Positions 27,150 to 37,485 of a stretch of 64,000 nt of DNA are shown here, piece by piece. Every line of letters begins with the position of its first letter. Position 1 is the stretch's first letter. The notes under the pieces are model-generated. The model was given only the letters and a program-made list of their open reading frames with translations, did not search any database and was not told the DNA's origin. The stretch spans positions 377,501-441,500 of the forward strand of contig NC_008380.1 in assembly GCF_000009265.1 (NCBI RefSeq), given 5' to 3'. Both the position numbers and the translations under genes were made by a program. The stretch comes from Rhizobium johnstonii 3841 (GTDB lineage: Bacteria; Pseudomonadota; Alphaproteobacteria; Rhizobiales; Rhizobiaceae).

Positions 27150-27161
27150 TGGGATATCCCA
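27150..27161. promoter_or_regulatory. 12-bp perfect palindrome upstream of the lyase operon
   Basis: TGGGATATCCCA lies about 150 bp before the lyase start codon and before the RIME copy. It could be an operator for the operon or chance; no regulator gene is adjacent. Confidence 0.2.
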
Positions 27162-27194
27162 AATGCCGAACACAGCATGTTTTTGGCAGGCGGA

Positions 27195-28769
27195 TCAGCT
27201 CAGCACCCAGGCAATATAGACAAGCGTCAATGCGATGATCCACAGGGCAATCTTGGCCGAACGGTTGTGCCGCGCTTCGGCCTTGCCGATCGCCTCCGCC
27301 GTCTCAGCATCGAAACGTAAGCCGTGCTCGCTCATATGCAGCAGCTGATGGTGGAATTTTTCGGTCTTCGCTGCGATTTCCGGCACGGCTTCGGCGAGCT
27401 TGACCGCCGCCTTCAGCCCGTCCTTGAGATCGGTGGCGATCCGTTTCGGTCCGAGATTGGTACGGATCCAGTCACCGACGACGGGCTCGGAGGCCTTCCA
27501 CATGTTGAAGCGCGGATTGAGCATGCGCGATACGCCTTCGACCACGACCATGGTCTTCTGCAGCATCACCAGCTCCGGCCGCGTCTCCATGTCGAAGAGC
27601 TCGGTCACTTCGAAAAGCAGCGTCAGCAGCTTGCCCATCGAGATCGTCTCGGCCGGCTGTCCGTGGATCGGCTCGCCGATTGCCCGGATCGCCTGGGCGA
27701 AGCTTTCGACATTGTGGTGGCCGGGCACATAGCCGGCCTCGAAATGCACCTCGGCGACGCGGATATAGTCGCGGGTGATGAAGCCATAGAGGATTTCGGC
27801 GAGGAACCGCCGTTCCTTCTTGCCCAGCCGCCCGACGATGCCCATGTCGACGGCGACGATCATGCCATCAGCATCGACGAAGAGATTGCCCGGATGCATG
27901 TCGGCATGGAAGAAGCCGTCGCGCAGCGTGTGGCGCAGGAACGACTGGATCAGCGTATCGGCAAGCAGATTGAGGTCGTGGCCCGCCGCGCGCAGGCCCT
28001 CGACATCGGACATTCTCGTGCCGTCGATCCACTCCATGGTGATGACGTCGCGCCCGGTGCGCTCCCAATCGACCTTCGGCACGCGGAAGCCGGGATCCCG
28101 TTCGGTATTCTCGGCGATCTCGGAAAGGGCGGCCGCCTCCAGGCGAAGATCCATCTCCACCTTCGTCGTCTGCTCCAGCGTCTTCGTTACCTCGACCGGC
28201 CGCAGCCGCCGGCTGGACGGCAGGAAACGCTCCTGCATATGAGCAACGAGATACATTGCCTCGATGTCATGGGCAAAACGCTGGCGCACGCCAGGCCGCA
28301 CGATCTTGACGGCGACCTTCTTCCGGCCTTCGGCGCTCTCGACCTCGGCCGGATGCACCTGCGCGATCGAGGCGGCGGCAATCGGATCGCCGAAGCTCGC
28401 ATAGAGCTCGCTGATCGGCCGTCCGAGCGAGCCTTCGATATTGGCCTTGGCGGCAGCAGAGGGAAAGAAGGCCATGCGGTCCTGAAGCTGCGACAGGTCG
28501 TTGGCGAATTCGACGCCGACGACATCCGGCCGCGTTGCCAGGAACTGTCCGATCTTCACATAAGAGGGACCGAGCCGCTCGACAGCCTGGGCCAGCCTGT
28601 CGCTGCGCTTTTGATGCCGCGCCTTGCTTCGCTCGAAAATCGTGACGAAGGATTTGGCGAGCGCGACCGGAGGCGGCAGCCCTTCGGAAGGAAGGGCTGA
28701 CACGACACCCTCACGCACGAGCACCCAGCCGACGCGCCAAAGGCGGAAATATGCGCCGAAAGTACTCAT
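27195..28769 (-). CDS. ubiB: ubiquinone biosynthesis protein kinase-like UbiB
   Basis: The 524-residue atypical kinase (ABC1/ADCK family) is needed for ubiquinone synthesis. The KxGQ motif is seen in GPSYVKIGQFLATRPDVV near residue 73, with an Ala-rich loop (DPIAAASIAQVH) near 130 and the catalytic HADMHPGNLFVDADG near 290. A C-terminal transmembrane segment (IALWIIALTLVYIAWVL) anchors it to the inner membrane. It follows ubiE on the same strand, separated only by a half RIME repeat. Confidence 0.95.
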   Translation of the reverse strand: MSTFGAYFRLWRVGWVLVREGVVSALPSEGLPPPVALAKSFVTIFERSKARHQKRSDRLAQAVERLGPSYVKIGQFLATRPDVVGVEFANDLSQLQDRMAFFPSAAAKANIEGSLGRPISELYASFGDPIAAASIAQVHPAEVESAEGRKKVAVKIVRPGVRQRFAHDIEAMYLVAHMQERFLPSSRRLRPVEVTKTLEQTTKVEMDLRLEAAALSEIAENTERDPGFRVPKVDWERTGRDVITMEWIDGTRMSDVEGLRAAGHDLNLLADTLIQSFLRHTLRDGFFHADMHPGNLFVDADGMIVAVDMGIVGRLGKKERRFLAEILYGFITRDYIRVAEVHFEAGYVPGHHNVESFAQAIRAIGEPIHGQPAETISMGKLLTLLFEVTELFDMETRPELVMLQKTMVVVEGVSRMLNPRFNMWKASEPVVGDWIRTNLGPKRIATDLKDGLKAAVKLAEAVPEIAAKTEKFHHQLLHMSEHGLRFDAETAEAIGKAEARHNRSAKIALWIIALTLVYIAWVLS

Positions 28770-28794
28770 GTTCTGTTTGATTCTCGCGCGACGC

Positions 28795-28830
28795 TATTCG
28801 AAAACCGCTCTACACTTTTCGGCGTCATGC
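28795..28830. repeat. partial RIME-like repeat, copy C (3' half only)
   Basis: CGAAAACCGCTCTACACTTTTCGG plus the following GTCATGC matches the second palindrome of copies A and B; the first palindrome is missing. It fills the ubiE-ubiB gap and abuts the ubiE stop codon. Its hairpin would lie in the shared message. Confidence 0.6.
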
Positions 28831-28831
28831 G

Positions 28832-29608
28832 TCAGAGCTTCCAGCCGGAATGGAGTGCGGCGATGCCGCCAGTATAATTGGTGAAGGTGACGCGCGAAAA
28901 ACCGGCCTGGCGGATCATTGCCGCGAAATTCTCCTGGTTCGGGAACTTGCGGATCGATTCCACCAGATATTGGTAGGGTTCGGCATCGCCGGTGATCGCC
29001 TTGCCGAACTGCGGAATGGCGTTGAACGACCAGGCATCGTAGATCTTGTCGAGAAGCGGCATATCGACTTCGGAAAATTCCAGCACCAGAAGCCGTCCGC
29101 CGCGCTTCAAGACGCGATAGGCCTCAGACAGCGCCGCATCGATCCTCGGCACGTTGCGGATCCCGAAGGCGATCGTATAGGCGTCGAAGCTGCCTGCCTC
29201 GAAAGGCAGTTCCTCAGCATTCGCCTCGACGAAGGTGAGATTGCCGGAAAGCTTCTTCTTTTCCGCCCGCTCGGCGCCGACGCCGAGCATCGAACCGTTG
29301 ATGTCGAGCACCGTGGCATGCGCCTGTCTGCCCGAGGCCTCGACGATGCGGAAGGCGATATCGCCCGTGCCGCCGGCAACGTCGAGTACCTTGTAGCCAG
29401 GCTCCTTGCGCGGGTTCAGCGCCGAGATCATCGCATCCTTCCAGGCGCGGTGCATGCCCATCGACATGACGTCGTTCATGATGTCGTAGCGCTTGGCGAC
29501 CTTGTGGAACACCTGGTTGACCAGGCCCTGCTTCTGGCCATCAGGCACCTCGCGGAAGCCGTAGGAGGTCTCCATGCCGCCATCGGCGGAAGTGCGGCTT
29601 TCTGACAT
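28832..29608 (-). CDS. ubiE: bifunctional demethylmenaquinone/2-octaprenyl-6-methoxy-benzoquinol C-methyltransferase
   Basis: The 258-residue SAM methyltransferase acts in ubiquinone synthesis. It has [22 protein letters not shown]-binding [17 protein letters not shown], and the UbiE signature [24 protein letters not shown]. Start 29608 (MSESRT) is preferred: GGAG lies upstream and it matches the family length. The longer in-frame extension runs into the promoter shared with divergent mutM. ubiB follows. Confidence 0.95.
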   Translation of the reverse strand: MSESRTSADGGMETSYGFREVPDGQKQGLVNQVFHKVAKRYDIMNDVMSMGMHRAWKDAMISALNPRKEPGYKVLDVAGGTGDIAFRIVEASGRQAHATVLDINGSMLGVGAERAEKKKLSGNLTFVEANAEELPFEAGSFDAYTIAFGIRNVPRIDAALSEAYRVLKRGGRLLVLEFSEVDMPLLDKIYDAWSFNAIPQFGKAITGDAEPYQYLVESIRKFPNQENFAAMIRQAGFSRVTFTNYTGGIAALHSGWKL

Positions 29609-29757
29609 CAGACTGCTCCGTTCCTGAAGATTCGGGCGCGACGGCCATAGCGAAAGACCGCGCGCGACGTTATCTATGGGCCGCGTTTTCCGCGACACAC
29701 TGGCGCTATAGCGCACATCGTCGTCGGTTGAAACACGTTAGAGATAGATGGGTTAAG

Positions 29758-30648
29758 ATGCCGGAATTGCCAGAAGTCGAGACGGTGAAACGCGGCCTGA
29801 CGCCGGCGATGGAGGGCACCCGCGTCACCAGGCTGGAGCTGCGCCGCGGCGATCTGCGCTTCCCCTTTCCCGACGCTTTCGCGGACAGGGTTTCCGGCCG
29901 CACCATCGTTGGCCTTGGCCGCCGCGCCAAATATCTGCTGGTCGATCTCGACGATGGCAACACGCTGATTTCGCATCTCGGCATGTCCGGTTCCTTTCGC
30001 ATCGAGGAGGGTGCCGCCTCCGGCGTGCCGGGCGAATTCCACCATGCCCGCTCGAAGGACGAGAAGCACGATCACGTCGTCTTCCATCTGCAAGCGGCCA
30101 GCGGCCTCCGCCGCGTCGTCTATAACGACCCGCGCCGTTTCGGCTTTATGGATATGGTGGGACGCGCCGATCTCGCCACCCATCCATTCTTCCGCGATCT
30201 CGGCCCGGAGCCGACAGGAAACGAGCTCAGCGCCGCCTATCTGGCCGAACGCTTCCGCGACAAGGCGCAGCCGCTGAAGAGCGCGCTGCTTGACCAGAAG
30301 AACATTGCCGGTCTCGGCAATATATATGTCTGCGAAGCATTGTGGCGCTCGCATCTTTCGCCGATCCGCGCCGCCGGCACGCTGGTGACGGCAGGTGGCC
30401 GGCCGAAGGCGCAGCTCGACCTGCTCGTCGCTTCGATCCGCGACGTCATCGCCGACGCGATCGCCGCCGGCGGATCATCGCTGCGCGACCACATCCAGAC
30501 CGACGGATCGCTCGGCTATTTCCAGCATTCCTTCTCCGTCTATGATCGCGAAAGTCAGGCTTGTCGCACGCCCGGCTGCGGCGGTACGGTCGCCCGCATC
30601 GTCCAGGCGGGTCGCTCCACCTTCTATTGCGCCACCTGCCAGAAGTAA
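29758..30648 (+). CDS. mutM: formamidopyrimidine-DNA glycosylase
   Basis: This base-excision repair enzyme removes 8-oxoguanine and FaPy lesions. The mature N terminus [13 protein letters not shown] supplies the catalytic Pro2 and Glu3, which fixes the start at 29758. Further motifs are HLGMSGSF near residue 75, the H2TH element ([24 protein letters not shown]) near 175-195, and a C-terminal zinc finger C-x4-C...C-x2-C (CRTPGCGG ... CATC). The 296-residue length is normal. It is divergent from ubiE. Confidence 0.96.
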   Translation: MPELPEVETVKRGLTPAMEGTRVTRLELRRGDLRFPFPDAFADRVSGRTIVGLGRRAKYLLVDLDDGNTLISHLGMSGSFRIEEGAASGVPGEFHHARSKDEKHDHVVFHLQAASGLRRVVYNDPRRFGFMDMVGRADLATHPFFRDLGPEPTGNELSAAYLAERFRDKAQPLKSALLDQKNIAGLGNIYVCEALWRSHLSPIRAAGTLVTAGGRPKAQLDLLVASIRDVIADAIAAGGSSLRDHIQTDGSLGYFQHSFSVYDRESQACRTPGCGGTVARIVQAGRSTFYCATCQK

Positions 30649-30687
30649 GCCTGCCAGACGTTAAGAGTGAGAAACCGGGAGAACAGC

Positions 30688-31461
30688 ATGGCCTATGAGA
30701 CCCTGATCGTCGAAACCCGAGGTAATGTCGGCCTCGTCACGCTGAACCGCCCGCAGGCGCTGAATGCGCTGAATTCCACCGTCCTGAAGGAACTGAAAGA
30801 GGCCTATGCCGCCTTCCACGCCGACGAGACGGTCGGGGCGATCGTGCTGACCGGTTCCGAGCGCGCCTTCGCTGCCGGCGCAGATATCAAGGAGATGCAG
30901 CCGCTTCAGTTCGCCGATATCTATAAGAGTGATTTCATCAGTGGCTGGGATGAGGTCGCCAAGGCACGCAAGCCGGTGATCGCTGCCGTCAGCGGCTTTG
31001 CGCTCGGCGGCGGCTGCGAGCTCGCCATGATGTGCGATTTCATCATCGCCTCGGAGACGGCGAAGTTCGGCCAGCCGGAAATCACCCTCGGCGTCATTCC
31101 CGGCATGGGCGGTTCGCAGCGGCTGACGCGCGCCGTCGGCAAGGCGAAGGCGATGGATCTTATCCTGACCGGCCGCATGATGGATGCGGCGGAAGCCGAA
31201 CGATCGGGACTCGTTTCGCGTGTGGTGGCGCCCGAACGTCTGCTCGACGAGGCTTTTGCCGCAGCCGAAAAGATCGCTTCGCTGTCGCGCCCCTCGGTGA
31301 TGATGGCCAAGGAGGCGGTCAACCGCGCATTCGAGACGACGATGGAGGAGGGATTGCGTTTCGAGCGCCGCCTGTTTCACAGTCTCTTTGCCACGGACGA
31401 CCAGAAGGAAGGCATGGCGGCCTTCGTCGAGAAGCGCAAACCTGCTTTTACGCACCGTTGA
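30688..31461 (+). CDS. enoyl-CoA hydratase
   Basis: The 257-residue crotonase-fold protein hydrates 2-enoyl-CoA in fatty-acid oxidation. The two oxyanion-hole segments are [15 protein letters not shown] near residue 65 and [15 protein letters not shown] near 110, and both catalytic Glu residues are present (GGGCELA and [16 protein letters not shown]), as in true enoyl-CoA hydratases. GGGAGAACAGC precedes ATG 30688. It follows mutM at 39 bp and may share its transcript; the pathway context is not local. Confidence 0.92.
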   Translation: MAYETLIVETRGNVGLVTLNRPQALNALNSTVLKELKEAYAAFHADETVGAIVLTGSERAFAAGADIKEMQPLQFADIYKSDFISGWDEVAKARKPVIAAVSGFALGGGCELAMMCDFIIASETAKFGQPEITLGVIPGMGGSQRLTRAVGKAKAMDLILTGRMMDAAEAERSGLVSRVVAPERLLDEAFAAAEKIASLSRPSVMMAKEAVNRAFETTMEEGLRFERRLFHSLFATDDQKEGMAAFVEKRKPAFTHR

Positions 31462-31504
31462 ATGCTTTTAGGCGCTTGCCGGTGGTAAAGCTTGAAAATC
31501 CGCG

Positions 31505-31533
31505 TTGACGTGGGCCGGCTTTAGAGTTATATG
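31505..31533 (+). promoter_or_regulatory. rpsT promoter
   Basis: TTGACG at 31505-31510 and TATATG at 31528-31533 are 17 bp apart, a strong housekeeping promoter about 115 bp ahead of rpsT. Confidence 0.65.
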
Positions 31534-31653
31534 CCCGCCCACGGTTCGGAAAGCCGGTTTGGTTTTCCGCGATTGCTCCCGCATTGCTGGATTTTGTGGC
31601 CGCAGGGCCCGCGGTAATGGCGGAGTTTGTTCGAATTCTTGAGAGAGGCATCC

Positions 31654-31932
31654 ATGGCCAATACAACTTCGGCGAAAAAAGCGACCCGCAAGATCGCCCG
31701 CCGTACCGACGTCAATAAGGCTCGTCGCTCGCGCGTTCGTACTTTCGTTCGCCAGGTCGAAGAGGCCATCGCATCCGGTGACGCCGCCAAGGCGAAGGAA
31801 GCTTTCCTGGCTGCTCAGCCCGAGCTTGCCCGCGCCGCCAGCAAGGGTGTGCTGCATTCCAACACGGCATCGCGCAAGGTCTCGCGTCTGGCTGCTCGTG
31901 TGAAGGCTCTTTCGGTCACCACGACCGCGTAA
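31654..31932 (+). CDS. rpsT: 30S ribosomal protein S20
   Basis: This 92-residue basic helical protein binds 16S rRNA. It begins [20 protein letters not shown] and has the [16 protein letters not shown] core and a C-terminal [16 protein letters not shown] helix. Start 31654 follows GAGAGAGG. It has its own strong promoter and a good terminator and lies before dnaA, an order I recall from other rhizobia. Confidence 0.97.
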
Positions 31933-31962
31933 TCTTCCGTTAAGGACTTCTTCTTTATGATT

Positions 31963-31990
31963 AGCCCGGTAATTTTACCGGGCTTTTTCG
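31963..31990 (+). terminator. rho-independent terminator after rpsT
   Basis: Perfect 10-bp arms AGCCCGGTAA / TTACCGGGCT with a 2-base gap at the centre, followed by TTTTT. Confidence 0.88.
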
Positions 31991-32789
31991 ATTCAACCGA
32001 TCAGCCCCTGCATGGTTAATCTCACGACTGTTTCGTGTCAGCGCCATGACAGGAAAAAGTCTTTAAAAACAATGGCTTGCGCAAGGATGCTTTTGCACTG
32101 CGCGACTCTGCCCCAAGCTTCCGGGACCACAGGCGAGTCAAGAGGATTTTATTTTTTTTCTTTCAATGCGTGTCAAAATAGCCCGAACGGGGGAATCTCT
32201 TTGATTCAACTGCGATTCTTTTTTGACGCTGGTGTGACGCCCGAAAACGGCAGGCGGAGTCAATGGCCGCTTGTTAATTTTGCGTAAAATTCATCGTTGA
32301 TATTGCCGTTTGATCCTGCCTAAATGGCTTCCAACAGAGGGCGCGGACATCACCTGCAGAGGCTCGGTTTTAACTGCCACGTCGGCAGGGCGATGAGTTT
32401 GTGCCTTTTGTTACGGAGCCCTGCGCTTCCGTTTTTTCAAGCACTCGACGGATTTGGGCCGTAACGTGGCTGTTACGGAGCGGGGATGTTTTGTGCCTTC
32501 AGTGGTCACACGTTTAAGGCGAGGCCGCCGGAGAAGGTAAAGTAATATTGCGTTCGGGCTGGTCGGCCGAAAACGAGGTTCGACCGACAGCCTGACACGG
32601 AAAGCCGATGAAGGTTGCTGCATGAATGCGGCCCCTGCAACGGAGTTCTGCGTCGGTCCCTTTGAGGGGCCAGTGTTTTGAGTGAACCGGCAGGCGAGCG
32701 GCTCATGAGGATCCGTCAGCCCGCCAAAGCGGGGAATGATCGGGCGGCTGTTTAGCGGATGCCGCCCGGTGGAATTGAAAGGCGGCATT
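31991..32789 (+). other. long intergenic region upstream of dnaA
   Basis: No convincing gene was seen in about 800 bp. It has a low-GC tract near 32140-32175, an 11-bp direct repeat TGTTACGGAGC at 32409-32419 and 32471-32481, and a 7-bp stem CCGTAAC/GTTACGG at 32459-32478. I found no clear match to the DnaA-box consensus TTATCCACA. It probably holds the dnaA promoter(s) and a long untranslated leader. Confidence 0.5.
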
Positions 32790-34340
32790 ATGCAGATGAA
32801 TACGATGACGACGGGCGGGCTCGACAATGGGGATGCGGCACCGCAAGCGTTCGGCTCCATTGGCCTCGAAGCGGGCGAAGCAAAGGCGGAAATGAAGCAG
32901 AGCATTTTGTTTGAGCGCGTCAGCGCGCGCTTGAAGGCCCAGGTCGGTCCTGACGTCTATGCCAGCTGGTTTGCCAGGCTGAAGCTGCATTCGGTATCGA
33001 AGAGCGTGGTTCGCCTTTCGGTTCCCACGACCTTCCTGAAGTCGTGGATCAACAATCGTTATCTCGATCTCATCACCGGTCTGTTCCAGGCCGAGGATCC
33101 GGAAATTCTGAAAATCGAAGTCCTGGTGCGCACGGCAACGCGGCACGGCACGAAGGCGCTCGATGAGGTGGTCGCGCCGGAACCAGCCGCCCCCACCCAG
33201 ATGCGTCGCCCGACAAGCGCGCAGCCGGCCGGTCAGGCCGTCCAGCAAGCGGTTTCGGCTGTTGCCGCCGCAAGGCCTGCAAGCTTTGGCTCGCCGCTCT
33301 TCGGTTCGCCGCTCGATAGCCGCTTCACCTTCGACACCTTCGTCGAAGGCAGCTCGAACCGGGTAGCACTTGCGGCTGCAAAGACCATCGCGGAAGCTGG
33401 TCAGGGCGCTGTGCGCTTCAACCCGCTCTTCATCCATTCGACCGTCGGCCTCGGCAAGACCCACCTGCTGCAGGCGGTCGCCAATGCGGCAGTGCAGAAC
33501 CCCAGGTCTCTGCGCGTCGTCTATCTGACGGCCGAATATTTCATGTGGCGCTTCGCCACCGCGATACGCGACAATGATGCGCTGACGCTGAAGGATTCGC
33601 TGCGCAACATCGATCTCCTGATCATCGACGACATGCAGTTCCTGCAGGGCAAGATGATCCAGCATGAATTCTGCCATCTCCTGAACATGCTGCTCGACAG
33701 CGCCAAGCAGGTCGTCGTTGCCGCCGACCGTGCGCCCTGGGAGCTGGAGTCGCTCGACCCCCGCGTTCGCTCGCGCCTACAGGGCGGTGTCGCGATCGAA
33801 TTCGACGCGCCGGATTACGAGATGCGTCTCGAAATCCTCAAGCGTCGCCTTGCTGTCGCCCGGCTCGAAGATCCGTCGCTCGAAATTCCGGCCGAACTGC
33901 TCCAGCACGTCGCCCGCAACGTCACGGCCAGCGGCCGCGAACTCGAAGGCGCCTTCAACCAGCTGGTCTTCCGCCGCTCCTTCGAGCCGAACCTGTCGAT
34001 CGAACGCGTCGACGAACTGCTTGCCCATCTGGTCGGTTCCGGCGAGCCGCGCCGTGTGCGCATCGAGGATATCCAGCGCATCGTCGCAAGGCATTACAAT
34101 GTCTCGCGCCAGGAACTGGTGTCGAACCGCCGCACCCGCGTCATCGTCAAGCCGCGCCAGATCGCCATGTATCTGTCGAAGACCCTGACGCCACGCTCCT
34201 TCCCGGAGATCGGCCGCCGGTTCGGCGGGCGCGATCACACGACCGTGTTGCATGCCGTGCGCAAGATCGAGGAGCTGATTTCAGGAGACACCAAGCTTTC
34301 GCACGAAGTCGAGCTTCTGAAGCGCCTGATCAACGAATAA
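32790..34340 (+). CDS. dnaA: chromosomal replication initiator protein DnaA
   Basis: DnaA binds the origin and melts it to start replication. The 516-residue protein has an N-terminal DnaB-interacting domain ([15 protein letters not shown] near residue 55), a Pro/Ala-rich linker near 130-170, AAA+ Walker [14 protein letters not shown] near 220, Walker [14 protein letters not shown] near 275, and the C-terminal DnaA-box binding domain with [15 protein letters not shown] near 480. I start at 32790 (MQMNTM) because AAAGGCGG precedes it; an ATG 18 codons upstream is possible. In Rhizobiales dnaA is usually not next to oriC. Confidence 0.95.
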   Translation: MQMNTMTTGGLDNGDAAPQAFGSIGLEAGEAKAEMKQSILFERVSARLKAQVGPDVYASWFARLKLHSVSKSVVRLSVPTTFLKSWINNRYLDLITGLFQAEDPEILKIEVLVRTATRHGTKALDEVVAPEPAAPTQMRRPTSAQPAGQAVQQAVSAVAAARPASFGSPLFGSPLDSRFTFDTFVEGSSNRVALAAAKTIAEAGQGAVRFNPLFIHSTVGLGKTHLLQAVANAAVQNPRSLRVVYLTAEYFMWRFATAIRDNDALTLKDSLRNIDLLIIDDMQFLQGKMIQHEFCHLLNMLLDSAKQVVVAADRAPWELESLDPRVRSRLQGGVAIEFDAPDYEMRLEILKRRLAVARLEDPSLEIPAELLQHVARNVTASGRELEGAFNQLVFRRSFEPNLSIERVDELLAHLVGSGEPRRVRIEDIQRIVARHYNVSRQELVSNRRTRVIVKPRQIAMYLSKTLTPRSFPEIGRRFGGRDHTTVLHAVRKIEELISGDTKLSHEVELLKRLINE

Positions 34341-34364
34341 TCGTCGAGTTTTTCCGAAAAATCC

Positions 34365-34395
34365 ACGGCCGGAAGCGATTTCGGCCGTTTTCTTT
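34365..34395 (+). terminator. probable terminator after dnaA
   Basis: ACGGCCG (34365-34371) pairs with CGGCCGT (34382-34388) over a 10-base loop, followed by TTTCTTTT. Confidence 0.7.
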
Positions 34396-34477
34396 TATAA
34401 GTTTTTTATTCTATACCTCCCGCGCATCACGTGCATGTCAAAGACTGAAGCGCCAAAACGGCGCGTGGGAGGAATGA

Positions 34478-35560
34478 ATGAGTTTCGAAAAGATCGCCGT
34501 TCTCGGCCTGGGCAAGGTCGGACGGCTGGCGGCGACGCTGTTGCATGAAGGCGGCTTCGAGGTCATCGGCGTCGACGCGCAATTGCCGCTGAGCGACGTT
34601 CCCTTCAAGTGCCGCACCGGCGATATCTCCGACCCGCAAGTGATCGGCGAACTGCTCTCGAATGTCGAGGCGGTGCTCTCCTGCCTGCCCTATCATTTGA
34701 ACATCGAATTGGCGCGCGCCGCCCATCTTGCCGGCATCCATTATTTCGATCTGACCGAAGATGTTCCCACAACCAATTTCATCATCGAACTGTCGAAGAC
34801 CGCCCGCGGCCTGATGGCGCCGCAATGCGGCCTGGCGCCGGGTTTCGTCGGCATCGTCGGCGCAAGCCTGGCCGACGGCTTCGATCGCTGCCGGTCGATC
34901 CGCATGCGCGTCGGCGCCCTGCCGCAGCATCCGACCGGGCTGCTCGGCTACGCCTTCAACTGGTCGCCCGAGGGCGTCGTCAACGAATATCTGAACGACT
35001 GCGAGGTCATCGAGGGCGGTGTGCGCAAGCTCGTCTCGCCGATGGAATGGCACGAGACCGTCTATGTCGGCGGCGTCAAGCTCGAAGCCTTCACGACGTC
35101 GGGCGGCCTTGGCACCATGTGCGATACGATGCTCGGCAAGATCGACAATCTCGATTACAAGACCATGCGGTATCCCGGCCATATGGAGCTGATGAACTTC
35201 TTCTTCCACGAGCTGTTGATGCGCGACAAGCGCAAGCTCGCCGGCGAGATCCTTACCAATGCCAAGCCGCCGGTTGAAGACGATGTCGTCTATGTTCATG
35301 TCGCCGCCGAGGGGACCGAGAATGGCAGCCTGCGCCGCAAGGAGTTCGTGCGCGCCTATTACCCGATCGAGATTGCCGGCGCGCGCCGCACGGCGATCGC
35401 CTGGACGACGTCAGCCTCCGTCGTCGCCGTCATCGAGATGGTCCGCGACGGTCTGCTGCCGGTGACCGGCTTCCTGCACCAGGAGCATATTCCGCTGGAG
35501 ATGTTCCTGAAAACACCGACCGGCAGCCTCTTCAAGGCGGGCGCCACCAGCCACGGCTGA
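34478..35560 (+). CDS. saccharopine dehydrogenase family protein
   Basis: The 360-residue oxidoreductase has an N-terminal Rossmann fold (KIAVLGLGKVGRLAATLLHEGG), VLSCLPYHLNIELARAAHLAGIHYFDLTED and the family segment QCGLAPGFVGI near residue 125. These place it with saccharopine reductase/dehydrogenase and L-lysine dehydrogenase-like enzymes. The length fits the shorter lysine-dehydrogenase type. It stands alone between dnaA and the convergent hemW operon, so the substrate is uncertain. Confidence 0.85.
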   Translation: MSFEKIAVLGLGKVGRLAATLLHEGGFEVIGVDAQLPLSDVPFKCRTGDISDPQVIGELLSNVEAVLSCLPYHLNIELARAAHLAGIHYFDLTEDVPTTNFIIELSKTARGLMAPQCGLAPGFVGIVGASLADGFDRCRSIRMRVGALPQHPTGLLGYAFNWSPEGVVNEYLNDCEVIEGGVRKLVSPMEWHETVYVGGVKLEAFTTSGGLGTMCDTMLGKIDNLDYKTMRYPGHMELMNFFFHELLMRDKRKLAGEILTNAKPPVEDDVVYVHVAAEGTENGSLRRKEFVRAYYPIEIAGARRTAIAWTTSASVVAVIEMVRDGLLPVTGFLHQEHIPLEMFLKTPTGSLFKAGATSHG

Positions 35561-35628
35561 GACATGCCTTCCTGCGCGGCGGTGATGTCAATGCCGCCGC
35601 GCTGCCAAATCCACACATCGTATGGGTG

Positions 35629-36831
35629 TCAGCAGGCGAGATCGGCGACGACGGAATCGAGGATCAGCATGCCTGATGGCGTGCAGCGCAGGCGTGAATT
35701 GCCGATCCGCTCGATGAATTTGTGTTCGAGCAGGAATTCCTCGCGTTTCGGGTCGAGGTCGCGGCCCGAAAGCTGCTGCCAGCGGGCGAGATCGACGCCT
35801 TCCCTCAGCCGCAGCCCCATCAGCAGCAGCTCGTCGGACTGTTCCTCGAAGCCGAGCCGCTCCTCGTCGAGAATGCCGTGCCCATCACGCTCGACCATGT
35901 CGAGCCAGGTTTCCGGCTTGCGCTCGGTCGCCGTCGCAAGCTTCTCCGGGCCACGCGTCAGCCGGCCGTGGGCGCCTGGGCCGATGCCGGCATAATCGCC
36001 GTAGCGCCAGTAGGTCAGGTTATGCCGGCTTTCAGCACCCGGCCGGGCATGATTGGAAACCTCATAGGCCGGCATGCCCTCGCGCGCCGTGATCTCCTGT
36101 GTCGCCTCGTAGAGCAGTGCCGATTGCTCGCCGTCCGGCACGATCAGCTTGCCGGCCTTGTGCAGACCGTAGAATGGCGTGCCTTCCTCGATGGTCAGCT
36201 GATAGAGCGAAAGATGGTCGACCGCATAGGAGATCGCCTCCTTCAGTTCCTTTTCCCATTCCTCGACCGTCTGCTCCGGCCGGGCATAGATCAGGTCGAA
36301 GGACATGCGCGGGAAGATGTCGCGTGCCAGCCTTATCGCCTTCAGTGCGTCGGCGACATCATGCAGCCTGCCGAGGAATTTGAGATCCCGGTCGTTCAGC
36401 GCCTGCACGCCAAGCGAGACGCGATTGACGCCGGCCGCCCGGTAGCCGCGGAACCGTTCGGCCTCGACGCTCGAAGGGTTGGCCTCCATGGTGATCTCGA
36501 TGCCATCTGGCACATGCCAGTGCCGCGCAATGCCGTCGAGAATGGCGGAGACCGTTTCCGGCTTCATCAGCGAAGGCGTGCCGCCGCCGAGAAAGATGCT
36601 CGTCACCGTCTTCGGCCCGCTCATCGACCGGACCGCCGCCATCTCCGTCAGGAAGGCTGATGTAAAGCGCTCCTGATCCACCGGCTGGTGGCGCACATGG
36701 CTGTTGAAGTCGCAATAGGGACACTTCGCCGCGCAGAAGGGCCAATGCACATAGACGCCGAAGCCCGGCTCGCCGGTATCGGGCAGCAGAGCCGCGTCGC
36801 GCGAGGTGCTTGGCGTGTCGAAATTGTCCAC
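35629..36831 (-). CDS. hemW: HemW-like radical SAM protein (heme chaperone)
   Basis: The 400-residue protein resembles oxygen-independent coproporphyrinogen III oxidase. The radical-SAM cluster motif C-x3-C-x2-C is seen at Cys33, Cys37 and Cys40 (FCAAKCPYCDFNSH), followed by IFLGGGTPSLM. The HemN-specific N-terminal region is absent and the gene sits next to rdgB, both as expected of HemW, which transfers heme rather than oxidising the porphyrinogen. It is last of the operon rph-VOC-rdgB-hemW. Confidence 0.9.
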   Translation of the reverse strand: MDNFDTPSTSRDAALLPDTGEPGFGVYVHWPFCAAKCPYCDFNSHVRHQPVDQERFTSAFLTEMAAVRSMSGPKTVTSIFLGGGTPSLMKPETVSAILDGIARHWHVPDGIEITMEANPSSVEAERFRGYRAAGVNRVSLGVQALNDRDLKFLGRLHDVADALKAIRLARDIFPRMSFDLIYARPEQTVEEWEKELKEAISYAVDHLSLYQLTIEEGTPFYGLHKAGKLIVPDGEQSALLYEATQEITAREGMPAYEVSNHARPGAESRHNLTYWRYGDYAGIGPGAHGRLTRGPEKLATATERKPETWLDMVERDGHGILDEERLGFEEQSDELLLMGLRLREGVDLARWQQLSGRDLDPKREEFLLEHKFIERIGNSRLRCTPSGMLILDSVVADLAC

Positions 36832-36840
36832 GGACCGACT

Positions 36841-37485
36841 CTATGCCTCCAGGCAGGTTTCGACAAAGAGTTTGAAGGCGCGGGCGCGGTGCGACAGCGC
36901 TTGCGGCTTGCCGACGTTCCAGCCGTGTTTTTCCTCGCCGCTCATTTCGCCGAAGGTGATGTCATAGCCCTCGGGCTGGAAGACCGGGTCGTAGCCGAAG
37001 CCCTGGGTGCCGCGCGGCGGCCAGACGACGCTGCCTTCCACCTCGCCGCGAAACAGCTCCGTATGCCCATCCGGCCAGGCGAGGCAGAGCACGCTGATGA
37101 AACGCGCCGTGCGCTGTTCCGGCTTTGTCGCGCCCGCATCCTGCAGCGCCTTTTCCACCTTGGCCATCGCCATGTCGAAATCGCGCGTGCCGTCTGCCTT
37201 CTCCGCCCAATTGGCGGTGTAGACACCGGGATCGCCGCCGAGTGCATCGACCACCAGCCCGGAATCGTCCGACAACGCCGGCATGCCTGAGGCATTGGCC
37301 GAGGCGACCGCCTTGATCGTCGCATTCTCCTCGAAGCTCGTGCCCGTCTCATCCGGCTCGACGAAATTCAGCTCGGCCGCCGATTTGGCGGTGAAGCCGA
37401 GCGGCCCGATCAATTCCTGGATCTCGCGGATCTTGCCGGCATTGTGGCTGGCGACGACGATGGTCTTCGTTTCAAGCTTGCGCAT
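36841..37485 (-). CDS. rdgB: XTP/dITP diphosphatase (RdgB/HAM1 family)
   Basis: This house-cleaning pyrophosphatase hydrolyses dITP and XTP, keeping deaminated purines out of DNA. The 214-residue protein has the N-terminal [13 protein letters not shown] motif, the metal-site [15 protein letters not shown] with PGVYTANWA, and a C-terminal segment ending SHRARAF. The start ATG immediately follows the TGA of the VOC gene. It is followed 9 bp later by hemW. Confidence 0.94.
   Translation of the reverse strand: MRKLETKTIVVASHNAGKIREIQELIGPLGFTAKSAAELNFVEPDETGTSFEENATIKAVASANASGMPALSDDSGLVVDALGGDPGVYTANWAEKADGTRDFDMAMAKVEKALQDAGATKPEQRTARFISVLCLAWPDGHTELFRGEVEGSVVWPPRGTQGFGYDPVFQPEGYDITFGEMSGEEKHGWNVGKPQALSHRARAFKLFVETCLEA

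Noticed and set aside
31991..32789. Chromosomal replication origin next to dnaA
   Set aside because: No DnaA-box cluster was seen, and in Rhizobiales oriC is usually elsewhere (near hemE).
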